Origin: an uncultured Lachnospiraceae bacterium
GTDB taxonomy: Bacteria > Bacillota > Clostridia > Lachnospirales > Lachnospiraceae
Length of the DNA stretch: 32,173 bases
Direction of reading: 5' to 3'
Assembly (NCBI GenBank): GCA_947384285.1
Contig: CANDGI010000037.1
Coordinates: forward strand, 1 to 32,173
The notes under the pieces are model-generated. The model was not told where the DNA came from. It saw only the letters and a program-made list of their open reading frames with translations, and did not search any database. Of this stretch, positions 14,975 through 22,909 are shown piece after piece (the first letter of the stretch is position 1; each line of letters opens with the position of its first letter). A program made the position numbers and the translations under genes.

Positions 14975-16981
14975 TTAGATTTCATTGGCTGCATGGTATC
15001 CACTGCGGATTGCCGCCGCAATGTCTGCGGTGCGCTCGCCAAAGCAGTCGCCGATGAAGGTAACAGGTGCGGTAATGGCACTTGTGTCAAATACATTTTT
15101 CTTAGAGCCTAAGGCGTTGACAATAGTGTCCGCATGGATGGTAAGCTCTGCGTTGTCCTGGGTGTTTTCTGCATAGATAACATTGTCACGGATTTCTTTT
15201 ACTTTTGTATTCACATGCTGTACCACCTTATGTACTTCAAAATCCTTCAGAATCAGAGGAAGAACCGTTGCAGACTCCCCGGATGCAATCTTATCAAGCA
15301 TTTCTACAATGATAACCTTATGGCCTTTGGAAGCTAAATATTCTGCCGTCTCCGTTCCAACCAGGCCGCCGCCTAACACAGCGCAGACGCCAGAAGCCTC
15401 TGCCCCTGCCAGAACATCCCAGGCTGAAAGGATATTGCTGTTTTCCGCCGCCATAGGAAGTGCCATATTGTGGGCGCCCACAGCACAAATCACTGCATCA
15501 AAGCTGTTTAACTCTTCCGCGGCTGGCTCAGTGCCCAGTTTCAATTCCACGGAAAGGCTGGGCAGGATTTTCTCATAATAAGCAACGGCGCGCAGAATCT
15601 CACTTTTTCTGGGCGGTACGGCAGCTAAGTGGATCTGCCCGCCGATTTTGCCGCTTTTTTCAAAAAGAGTTACCTGATGGCCGCGCTTTGCTGCAACCCG
15701 GGCAGCTTCCAGGCCTGCAATTCCTGCGCCGACTATTGCAGTTTTTTTCACGCTGTCTGCTTCTTTTAAGAAAATATCAGCCTCATCCCCGTTTTCCGCA
15801 TTGAGGATACAGGAAATATACCGGCGGTTCTGAATGGCGTCCACACAGCCTTTGTTACAGTTCAAACATTCCCGGATACATTCTCCGGCAGCTGTTTTCA
15901 CTGCAATATCCGGGTCTGTCAGCAGAGACCTTCCATATCCGATGATATCTGCTTCGCCTTGCTCCAAAATCTTTTCCCCAGCTTCTACGGTGACCACTCT
16001 TCCCACCGTGGCAACCGGAATGGAAACAGCGGCCTTTACCTTCTTTGCAATGGGAAGGGTCCAGTTATAGGGAACATCCCCCATGGGCGGAATGGTGTCC
16101 CCCATATTTCCAGTGTGGTTTGCCTGGGCTGCCTGAATCATATCTACCCCTGCCTGTTCCAGAAGCTTTGCAAAGGAAATGGCTTCTTCCTCCAACAGCC
16201 CTCCTTTTCCTCTGAGGGAGCCGTCTGGATTAACGGTAATGAGCGGAAGCTTATATTCCACCGCCATGGAAGGAGCCGCCTCTTTAATGGCCGCCACAAC
16301 CTCAAGGGCATATCTGGTACGGTTTTCAAAGCTTCCGCCGTATGCATCTGTGCGGTGGTTTAACAGTGTGGAGCACATGGAGCCAAGCAGGCGGTCGCCG
16401 TGGATTTCAATGGCGTCCACACCGGCTGTCTCTGCCCTTTTTGCACAATCTGCAATGCTCTGGCGGATTTGAACCAACTGTTCTACGGAAGCCTCATCTA
16501 CAAAATACTGCATATCATGGCGCAGCTTTGCATAGGCCTCCTTGGTTGTCTTTTCTGCAAGCTCCGTCTGTTTTTTGGACTCTTCTTCATTTCCAGCCGC
16601 CTGCGCGTCTGCTGCAGCTTTCCGTGCCATGTTTGCGCCCATAATCAGCCGTCCCACGCCCTGCACATCATATTCTGGGTGGAAAATCTGCAGCGCCAGC
16701 TTGCTGCCGTGGGCATGCAGGGCGTCCGCCAGCTTCTGAAATGCTGGAATCTGGCTGTCATCATAGAGCATGGGAGTGGGGGAAGCAGTGCGGACAGGCG
16801 CAACATCCCCGATTACAATGTATGCCACGCCGCCTTTAGCCAAACGTTCATAAAAGCTAAGGCTCCGGGAGCCGATGGAGCCGTCCCGCTCCTCATAGCC
16901 CGTGGTCAGCGGAGGAAACATAATTCTGTTTTTCAGCGTCATACTGCCTGCCTGGATTGGATCTAATAGTTTTTTTCCCAT
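14975..16981 (-). CDS. Old Yellow Enzyme-type FMN/Fe-S/FAD reductase, candidate bilirubin reductase
   Basis: The ATG at 16981 follows AAAAAGGAG at ten bases and gives 668 residues. The TIM-barrel FMN domain starts LLDPIQAGSMTLKNRIMFPP. The iron-sulfur cysteines are C372, C375, C379 and C391 (ECLNCNKGC...C). The FAD domain begins with AIVGAGIAGLEAA (about 415) and an NAD(P) motif LGGGLVGTETAEYLA follows. This is the 2,4-dienoyl-CoA reductase/enoate reductase layout. At the active site the usual HGAHGYL is replaced by HGDRLLGS (D196, R197). A helical insertion of about 35 residues (about 117-160) precedes it. As I recall, an Asp-Arg pair is the reported signature of gut bilirubin reductase BilR; that assignment is a hypothesis. 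It follows a second reductase by 80 bp and shares its AraC-type neighbour. Confidence 0.85.
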   Translation of the reverse strand: MGKKLLDPIQAGSMTLKNRIMFPPLTTGYEERDGSIGSRSLSFYERLAKGGVAYIVIGDVAPVRTASPTPMLYDDSQIPAFQKLADALHAHGSKLALQIFHPEYDVQGVGRLIMGANMARKAAADAQAAGNEEESKKQTELAEKTTKEAYAKLRHDMQYFVDEASVEQLVQIRQSIADCAKRAETAGVDAIEIHGDRLLGSMCSTLLNHRTDAYGGSFENRTRYALEVVAAIKEAAPSMAVEYKLPLITVNPDGSLRGKGGLLEEEAISFAKLLEQAGVDMIQAAQANHTGNMGDTIPPMGDVPYNWTLPIAKKVKAAVSIPVATVGRVVTVEAGEKILEQGEADIIGYGRSLLTDPDIAVKTAAGECIRECLNCNKGCVDAIQNRRYISCILNAENGDEADIFLKEADSVKKTAIVGAGIAGLEAARVAAKRGHQVTLFEKSGKIGGQIHLAAVPPRKSEILRAVAYYEKILPSLSVELKLGTEPAAEELNSFDAVICAVGAHNMALPMAAENSNILSAWDVLAGAEASGVCAVLGGGLVGTETAEYLASKGHKVIIVEMLDKIASGESATVLPLILKDFEVHKVVQHVNTKVKEIRDNVIYAENTQDNAELTIHADTIVNALGSKKNVFDTSAITAPVTFIGDCFGERTADIAAAIRSGYHAANEI

Positions 16982-17060
16982 AGTGTTTGTTCTCCTTTTT
17001 TGTGTTGTGGTCTGCACGGCCAAATGATAGGTGTGAAACAGTTGGCCGCTCCAGGTTATG

Positions 17061-18977
17061 TTAAAGAGTTTTTGCAAAATTGTGCGCATTTGTTATGGCG
17101 TCTTTTAAATTCCCTGACTTCTCGCAGTCTCCAAGCACATGGGCATGGCTGCAAGGCACGGGAGCCGGGGTATACCCCACGGCAAAGACCAGCGTATCCG
17201 CATCTGCGATTACATGTTCATTTCCATCTTTTTCATAGGTGATTCCCGTTTCATCTGCTTTTGTGACAGTGCTGTTTAATTCAAGCTTCACGCCCTTTCG
17301 GACAAGGCGCTGGGTCAGTGCGCTTTTTGCAGGGCCGCCTTCTCCAGCCATCAGCGAATCTGTCATTTCAATCACAGTCACATCCCGGTTTGCAGGGAAC
17401 TTGTCATCAATCAGGGGAGCCAGGTAATCCGCGGTTTCACAGCCTACAGAGCCGCCGCCTAAAATCACAATTTTCCGTCCTGGAAATCCTTTGCCGGACA
17501 AAACATCATCTGCCGTCATGGTCTGTTTAAAGCATTGGAAGGCTTGGATTTCCTTTGGCCTTGCGCCTGTTGTGCAGATAATTTCATACCCTTCAAAATC
17601 ACTGGAAATCATCTCCGGGGTCACTTCACAGCCCATGCGGACTTCAACCCCAGCGTTTTTCAGCCGACCTGCCATGAATTTAACCACCTTGCATAATTCC
17701 TGTTTTCCAATTGGAACAGCCGCTAACCGAAGCAATCCCCCAAGCTCCTGGCCTTTCTCACAGAGAACCACCTCATGGCCCCGCATTTTGGCGGTATATG
17801 CCGCTTCCATCCCTGCCGGTCCGCCGCCGATGACCAGTACTTTTTTCTTCTCCGGCGCAGGTTCAATGGCATCCGATTCTACGGAAGGATTGACGGTGCA
17901 TGCAATTGGTTTGCCGAACATAATTCCCGTCAGGCAGCGGCCGCAGCCGATACAAGGCCGGATGTCGTCTGTTTTTCCGGCAGCAGCTTTATTGGCAAAT
18001 TCACTGTCGCAAAGGTTGGGCCTTCCAATCATGCAGATATCCGTCTTGCCGTTTGCAATCAATTCTTCTGCAATCCAGGGCTCATTGATGCGGGCCACCG
18101 TGGAAACTGGAATGTTCAAATGCCTGCGGATTTCCTCGGACGCATGGGCATGGGGCGCCGGCGAGGTTCCCGGCGCTGGCATGGAGCTTCCCCGTTTGAT
18201 GGTGTTGCCGCCGGACACATGGATAAAGTTTACGCCTGCTTTTTCTAATTGCTTTGACACATAAATCATGTCATTTAACGTCAATCCCCCGTCGCTGTAC
18301 TCGTCGCCGGAAATCCGCACGTCAATGATAAAATCTTCTCCGCACTGTTTTCTTATGGCTTCAATTACCTCCAGGGTCAGCCGCAGACGTCCGTTGATGT
18401 CCCCGCCGTACTCGTCGGTGCGCTTGTTGTAAAGAGGTGTGAGAAAACCGCCCAGCAGCCCATGGGCATGTGCAGCCTGGATTTCCACCCCATCGCCGCC
18501 TGCCTTCTGAAAACGGCGGGCTGCTTCCCCAAACTGTTTTACAATGGTGTGAAGCTCTTCCACGGAGGCAGGCCGGGGCGCTGATTTGGCATAGTACGGC
18601 CCCACATTAGAAGGCGCGATGAGCTGAGGGGTTCCTGGAATGGGAAATGCCATGTAAGCTGGATGGAAAAGCTGTGATAAAATCTTCGTATCATACTGGT
18701 GCACAGCATCCACCAGCTTCTTCCAGCCTGGAATGTAGCTGTCGTCATAGATGGACATGTCCCCAGGCAGATACGTGTAAACGGGCTCTACAGTTGTCAC
18801 CTCTGTGATAATCAGGCCTACGCCGCCCTTGGCACGGTTGGAATAATGTTCAACCAAAGCGTCCGTCACATATCCCTTGTCCGCCAGGTTGGTGGACAGG
18901 GGCGGCATAAAAATGCGGTTCTTTACGGTTGTGTTCCCAATCTGGATTGGGGAAAACAGATGCGGAAAATGATTCAT
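17061..18977 (-). CDS. Old Yellow Enzyme-type FMN/Fe-S/FAD reductase
   Basis: The 638-residue protein has the same three-part layout as its downstream neighbour. The FMN barrel starts LFSPIQIGNTTVKNRIFMPP. The cluster cysteines are C342, C345, C348 and C360 (CIGCGRC...C), VLVIGGGPAGMEAAY is near 380 and VILGGGSVGCETADYLAP near 505. The active-site loop is EIQAAHAHGLLGGFLTPLYN, so the usual EIHGAHGYL carries Gln in place of the first His. AAAGGAG precedes the ATG. It is probably co-transcribed with the reductase at 14975 and opposite an AraC regulator. Substrates of this family include enoates, dienoyl-CoAs, steroids and bile-acid intermediates; nothing here decides between them. Confidence 0.88.
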   Translation of the reverse strand: MNHFPHLFSPIQIGNTTVKNRIFMPPLSTNLADKGYVTDALVEHYSNRAKGGVGLIITEVTTVEPVYTYLPGDMSIYDDSYIPGWKKLVDAVHQYDTKILSQLFHPAYMAFPIPGTPQLIAPSNVGPYYAKSAPRPASVEELHTIVKQFGEAARRFQKAGGDGVEIQAAHAHGLLGGFLTPLYNKRTDEYGGDINGRLRLTLEVIEAIRKQCGEDFIIDVRISGDEYSDGGLTLNDMIYVSKQLEKAGVNFIHVSGGNTIKRGSSMPAPGTSPAPHAHASEEIRRHLNIPVSTVARINEPWIAEELIANGKTDICMIGRPNLCDSEFANKAAAGKTDDIRPCIGCGRCLTGIMFGKPIACTVNPSVESDAIEPAPEKKKVLVIGGGPAGMEAAYTAKMRGHEVVLCEKGQELGGLLRLAAVPIGKQELCKVVKFMAGRLKNAGVEVRMGCEVTPEMISSDFEGYEIICTTGARPKEIQAFQCFKQTMTADDVLSGKGFPGRKIVILGGGSVGCETADYLAPLIDDKFPANRDVTVIEMTDSLMAGEGGPAKSALTQRLVRKGVKLELNSTVTKADETGITYEKDGNEHVIADADTLVFAVGYTPAPVPCSHAHVLGDCEKSGNLKDAITNAHNFAKTL

Positions 18978-19037
18978 AGCTGGTTCTCCTTTCGTTCTTT
19001 AAGCAATCACCTGCTTTTCTTACGGTTCCTAACATTC

Positions 19038-19087
19038 ATTATATTTGGAAAAAGGATGAAATAACTATTATTTTTTGATATAATAGT
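19038..19087. promoter_or_regulatory. Divergent promoter/operator between the reductase operon and the AraC gene
   Basis: The minus-strand -10 TATAAT is at 19043-19038, with no good -35, as expected for an activated promoter. The plus-strand extended -10 (TGATATAAT, box 19079-19084) serves the araC-type gene. A perfect inverted repeat ACTATTAT (19064-19071) and ATAATAGT (19080-19087) overlaps that -10 and could be the regulator's site. Confidence 0.5.
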
Positions 19088-19197
19088 ATGAAATATTGAT
19101 GTTTGAACTTTCTATATCTACATACGGTATCACAGCGCTAAAGCGAAGAAACCATATTTCGATACATAGATTATTCCCTCTGGAAATGGAGAGGCTT

Positions 19198-20028
19198 ATG
19201 CAAAATTTATTCAAAATCAGGAAATACAGCCTGGATGCAGGCGCAAGCCGCATCTTCCGCCCAGGCCGCCGCTACCACATTATTTTTGTTCTTCGGGGTG
19301 CCTGCCAGCTTTCCGAAAACGGCCAGCAGTTCTGCCGCCCTTCTGATATTATTTTCCTAAAGCCCGGGCAGTCCCACAGGCTTCTGGCTCCTTTGCCAAA
19401 AACCTCCTGTTTGCTGCTCTGTATCAGCATACCGGAAGAGTCATTAACCCTTCTTTCCGATTCCACCTGTGACCTGGCAGCCAGCTTTCGGTTTGCTCCC
19501 CATGAAGCCGCCATCATCCATGGGGAAACGAAATCTGTCCTGCTGCTTCGCAATATGGCAATGAAGCTGGATACGCTGAGGAAGGAAGCCATTGAGCTGG
19601 GGACAGAATTATATGAAAAAAGCCTGTTTACCACTTTTCTGGTGCTGTTTCTGCGCACCTGCATTCAGAGCGACCAGGTCCACCAGTCCCATCAGAGGAA
19701 AATGCTGATGATTGATGACGTCTTTGAATATATCAGCCAGCATTTGACAGAAGACCTTTCCCTGAAAAAGCTGGAGGAGGAATTTTTTATCTCCGGGGAA
19801 CATATTTCCAGGGAATTTAAAAAGAGTACGGGGGTTACGCTGCACTCCTATATCACCCATGCCCGGATTGATTTGAGCAAAAAATATCTTCTGCAGGGAC
19901 TGTCGGTTCGTGACGTCTGCCAGCTCTGCGGATTCAGCAGCTATAACCATTTTTTCAAGATGTTTAAAAAGGAATGCGGCGTGACGCCTATGGAATATTA
20001 CCGGAAAACACAACTGGCAATGCATTGA
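19198..20028 (+). CDS. AraC-family transcriptional regulator
   Basis: The ATG at 19198, placed six bases after GGAG, gives 276 residues; a start further upstream would leave almost no 5' leader. An N-terminal cupin-like ligand domain (about 1-140) contains RPGRRYHIIFVLRG, PSDIIFLKPGQSHRL and related strands. The C-terminal double helix-turn-helix (about 175-270) has LSLKKLEEEFFISGEHISRE and VRDVCQLCGFSSYNHFFKMF, ending FKKECGVTPMEYYR, the AraC signature. It is transcribed away from the two flavin reductases with a shared 220-bp control region, so it probably activates them in response to their substrate. Confidence 0.92.
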   Translation: MQNLFKIRKYSLDAGASRIFRPGRRYHIIFVLRGACQLSENGQQFCRPSDIIFLKPGQSHRLLAPLPKTSCLLLCISIPEESLTLLSDSTCDLAASFRFAPHEAAIIHGETKSVLLLRNMAMKLDTLRKEAIELGTELYEKSLFTTFLVLFLRTCIQSDQVHQSHQRKMLMIDDVFEYISQHLTEDLSLKKLEEEFFISGEHISREFKKSTGVTLHSYITHARIDLSKKYLLQGLSVRDVCQLCGFSSYNHFFKMFKKECGVTPMEYYRKTQLAMH

Positions 20029-20235
20029 AAAGCCCCTGCTTTTATGGCAGGATAATTTTAGAAGCAAGCTCCCAAAGCTGCCGGAGGAATTAAAAGAGGA
20101 CAGCAGCGATATTTTTTATGGGCGGAGTTTATCAATTCCAAACGGAAGGAGGACTTTGAAAAGAGCACAGGAAATCAAAAACCTTTCAACACCCAACAAG
20201 AACAAAGTCATGATTCATATGCATCTTAAGCAGAA
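20029..20235. other. Gap after the AraC gene
   Basis: A CCCTGC-TTTTAT-GGCAGG hairpin follows the stop codon without a strong T-run. A plus-strand stretch around 20070-20160 (KLPEELKEDSSDIFYGRS) looks protein-like but has no start and is not recognised. It may be another gene remnant. Confidence 0.3.
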
Positions 20236-20334
20236 GGGGTTATCGGGAAATGATACGTTATCTACAATATATACTGTGACGCTTTCAGCAGCACAACTAT
20301 ATATTGTAGACAAATTCCATTTTCCGGCAACCCC
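20236..20334 (+). mobile_element. MITE-like 99-bp element, copy 2
   Basis: It has the same length and orientation as copy 1. Its ends GGGGTTATCGGGAAATGA and CATTTTCCGGCAACCCC have drifted from perfect complementarity. The interior (CTACAATATATACTGTGAC, then TTTCAGCAGCACAAC) is conserved. CCCCTTTTT at the right end could act as a terminator on the plus strand. Confidence 0.8.
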
Positions 20335-20385
20335 TTTTTCTGCGCGCTTCCATAATTTACCCAGATAAAAATTTTTCTACAGCTC

Positions 20386-20416
20386 CTATCCTTTTTTCCT
20401 TCTGGCTCGTTATACT
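20386..20416 (+). promoter_or_regulatory. Candidate ECF-type promoter of the second sigma operon
   Basis: A CCTATCC element followed by a T/C-rich spacer and CTCGTTATACT (box about 20406-20416) resembles promoters of ECF sigma genes in Clostridia. No sigma-A -35 is seen at 17 bp. Autoregulation is inferred. Confidence 0.35.
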
Positions 20417-20468
20417 TAACAGAGAGGACAAACGTTTGCAGCTTTCAAAAATGAGAAGGGAGGATTTT

Positions 20469-20996
20469 GTGAATGCAGACTTTCTTTTAATCCGAAAAAT
20501 CAAGCAGGGGGATGAGGATGCCTTTGATAAGCTGGTTCGGAAATACTATAAAGATATTTTAAATTACTGCCGCTATCACTGCCCAGACCAGGAATACGCC
20601 GAGGATTTCACCCAGGAAACCTTTGTGCGCTTTTTCAAAAATATATCATCCTACTGTTTTCAGGGAAAAACCAAAAATTATTTATATACCATTGCGGGAA
20701 ACTTATGCCGGGATTATTACAAAAAGAAGCGGGAGATTCCCATGGAGGAAACGTCATTCGAGCAAGCCCTGGAACCGGAAACCTGCCAAATGGAACATGC
20801 GGTGGACAAACTCACGGTAGAATGGGCCATACAGCAGCTTCCAGAGGAATTCAAAGAAGTGGTAATCCTCTATTATTTCCAGGAATTGAAACTGGCTGAA
20901 ATCGCAAAGGTAACACAGACTGGGCTTCCACTGGTAAAATACCGCATCCGGCAGGCAAAAAAACAGCTGGCTCAGTTATTAGAAAAAGACGGATAA
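20469..20996 (+). CDS. ECF-type RNA polymerase sigma factor (second)
   Basis: The GTG at 20469, five bases after GGGAGG, is preferred over upstream TTG/ATG codons and gives 175 residues. Sigma region 2 is DEDAFDKLVRKYYKDILNYC, then QEYAEDFTQETFVRFFKNI. Region 4 is LPEEFKEVVILYYFQELKLA and VTQTGLPLVKYRIRQAKKQL. Length and layout are typical. It leads a plus-strand cluster with a membrane protein and an ABC-2 type exporter pair, so it probably answers to envelope or antimicrobial stress and controls that transporter. The next gene may be its anti-sigma factor. Confidence 0.9.
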   Translation: MNADFLLIRKIKQGDEDAFDKLVRKYYKDILNYCRYHCPDQEYAEDFTQETFVRFFKNISSYCFQGKTKNYLYTIAGNLCRDYYKKKREIPMEETSFEQALEPETCQMEHAVDKLTVEWAIQQLPEEFKEVVILYYFQELKLAEIAKVTQTGLPLVKYRIRQAKKQLAQLLEKDG

Positions 20997-21086
20997 TTCA
21001 GCGATCCTGGACTTAAAACAGTCCAGACAAAAACAGTCGGCACAGCCGCTGGAAAAAGAACAGGCTATAGAGAAAGGGGAAAATCT

Positions 21087-21941
21087 ATGAATCTGGAAAA
21101 GCATCCAAAAAAATCAGCAGAACATCCCACAGGCTTAAAAAAGCACATGGAAAAAACAAAAACCTGGAAGCATCCAAAAAAATCAGCAGAACATCCCGCA
21201 AACCTGGAAGAACAGCTCAAAACTTACCGGGAACAGACCCAGGCAGCGCCCAAAGAAGCCCTCATACAAAAAACCATCCAGAACGCAAAAGATGCATTTT
21301 ACCTTGCCCAGCAGGAACATACACTGCTTTACAGGGAGTTCCTCTGGATACAGCTAAAGCTCATACAAAAAAAATGGTGGCTTCTTCAAGCCCTGGTTTT
21401 ATGCATGGCAGGTGCAGCCATTGCTTCCACCGGCTGGGAAGATTATATCCAGAGAGGCATGGCTGTCTCATCCACCCTGTTTGTCATCCTTACCGTCCCG
21501 GAATTTTGGAAAAACCGTTCCTGCCGGAGCATGGAAATTGAGGAGGCGGCTTACTACTCCCTGCGGCAGATTTACGCGGCGCGGATGCTCCTTTTTGGCA
21601 TGGCAGACATCCTGCTTCTTACCTTGTTTTGCAGCACAGCCGTCACAGCCCTTCATTTTCCCTTTGAAAAACTGCTTGTCCAGTTCCTTCTGCCTGCAGC
21701 GGTAACCTCCTGCATCTGTTTTGGCACATTGGGCAGCAGGCGCAGAATCAACGAAACCTCTGCCGTCATTTTATCTATCTTATGGAGCGCACTATGGCTG
21801 CCAATTACTTTAAATGAAAAAATATATATCATTCTTACACCGCCCCTATGGCTGGGCTGCTTCGGGGCTGCCCTGCTGTTCCTGGCGTTTACCATTTCCC
21901 GCACCCTCAGCCGCTGCGGAGAATACTGGGAGACAGCTTAA
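21087..21941 (+). CDS. Membrane protein, possible anti-sigma factor
   Basis: The 284-residue protein starts with a Lys/Glu/His-rich cytoplasmic region of about 90 residues containing KHPKKSAEHP twice (about 5-14 and 28-37). Roughly six transmembrane segments follow: WWLLQALVLCMAGAAIAS, GMAVSSTLFVILTVPEF, MLLFGMADILLLTLFCST, LLVQFLLPAAVTSCICFG, SAVILSILWSALWLPITL and GCFGAALLFLAFTIS. I do not recognise a named family. Its place between an ECF sigma gene and an ABC exporter matches Clostridia operons in which the middle gene is a membrane anti-sigma or a transporter subunit. AGAAAGGGGAAAATCT precedes the ATG. Confidence 0.7.
   Translation: MNLEKHPKKSAEHPTGLKKHMEKTKTWKHPKKSAEHPANLEEQLKTYREQTQAAPKEALIQKTIQNAKDAFYLAQQEHTLLYREFLWIQLKLIQKKWWLLQALVLCMAGAAIASTGWEDYIQRGMAVSSTLFVILTVPEFWKNRSCRSMEIEEAAYYSLRQIYAARMLLFGMADILLLTLFCSTAVTALHFPFEKLLVQFLLPAAVTSCICFGTLGSRRRINETSAVILSILWSALWLPITLNEKIYIILTPPLWLGCFGAALLFLAFTISRTLSRCGEYWETA
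21101..21197 (+). repeat. 28-bp in-frame direct repeat in the membrane protein gene
   Basis: The 28-bp block starting GCATCCAAAAAAATCAGC occurs identically at 21101-21128 and 21170-21197. The offset is 69 bp (23 codons), so HPKKSAEHP is duplicated in frame. Complete identity suggests a recent duplication. Confidence 0.85.
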
Positions 21942-21987
21942 CCTCCCGCACCCTCAGCCATTGCGGAGAGTACTGGGAAGCGATTTA
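21897..21987 (+). repeat. 47-bp tandem duplication spanning the stop codon
   Basis: TCCCGCACCCTCAGCC...TACTGGGA is repeated with an offset of 47 bp and a few mismatches. Because 47 is not a multiple of three, the second copy lies after the stop and in another frame (SRTLSHCGEYWEAI). It is a duplicated gene end left in the intergenic region. Confidence 0.8.
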
Positions 21988-22030
21988 ATAAGAAACACAA
22001 CAACTAAAAAATCATTTTTGGAGGAACACG

Positions 22031-22909
22031 ATGGAACTAGAATTACAACAATTAACAAAAAGTTTCGGCCATTTCACCGCCGTAAACCACATGAACCTTA
22101 CCATGTCAAATGGCGTCTACGGCTTGCTGGGAGTCAACGGTGCTGGAAAAACCACTCTTATGCGGATGCTGTGCACCCTGCTCCGTCCTACCAGCGGCAG
22201 CATTTCCTGCAACGGAAAGGATATTTTTAAAATGGACGGGGAATACCGCAGGCTATTGGGATACCTGCCCCAGGATTTCGGGTTTTACCCGGAATTCACG
22301 GTACAGGATTACCTTTTGTACATTGCCTCAATCAAAGGCATCCGCCCTGCCGCCGCCCGGAAAAAAGTCCAGGAACTGCTGCCCCAGGTGGGCCTTGCCA
22401 AGGCTTCCAAAAAAAAAATGAAAAAGCTTTCCGGCGGCATGAAACGCCGGGCTGGGATTGCCCAGGCAATGTTAAATAACCCGAAAATCCTGATTCTGGA
22501 TGAACCCACGGCAGGCCTTGACCCCAACGAACGGATCCGCTTCCGAAACTTAATCAGCGAGCTTTCCGAAGACCGGCTGGTGCTTTTGTCCACTCATATC
22601 GTTTCCGATATTGAATACATTGCCAACCAAATCTGGCTGATGAAAGACGGAACCCTGATACAGGAAGGAACTGCCCGGGAGGTCATCGCTTCCATGCCGG
22701 AAAAAGTCTGGAGCTGCCGCATAGAGCACAGCCAGGTTTCCGATGCAATGAGACGCTACAAGATTTCAAATATGAAATCGGAGCCCCAGGGAGCCATGCT
22801 TCGGATTATCGCAGAAAAAATTCCTTACCCTGGCGCAGTCTGCACAGAGCCCTCCCTGGAGGACGTATTTTTATATTATTTTGGAGAAAAGGTTGGTGAA
22901 GAAGCATGA
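22031..22909 (+). CDS. ABC transporter ATP-binding protein
   Basis: This 292-residue nucleotide-binding subunit has Walker A GVNGAGKTT (34-42), Q-loop LPQDFGFYPE (Q81), signature LSGGMKRR (133-140), Walker B LILDEP (154-159) and H-loop STHIVSD (about 189). It is of the ABC-2/drug-export type (CcmA-like). The C-terminal extension after 220 is typical of exporters of bacteriocins or other amphiphiles. TTTGGAGGAACACG precedes the ATG. Its stop overlaps the start of the permease gene (ATGA), so the two are coupled. Substrate unknown. Confidence 0.93.
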   Translation: MELELQQLTKSFGHFTAVNHMNLTMSNGVYGLLGVNGAGKTTLMRMLCTLLRPTSGSISCNGKDIFKMDGEYRRLLGYLPQDFGFYPEFTVQDYLLYIASIKGIRPAAARKKVQELLPQVGLAKASKKKMKKLSGGMKRRAGIAQAMLNNPKILILDEPTAGLDPNERIRFRNLISELSEDRLVLLSTHIVSDIEYIANQIWLMKDGTLIQEGTAREVIASMPEKVWSCRIEHSQVSDAMRRYKISNMKSEPQGAMLRIIAEKIPYPGAVCTEPSLEDVFLYYFGEKVGEEA

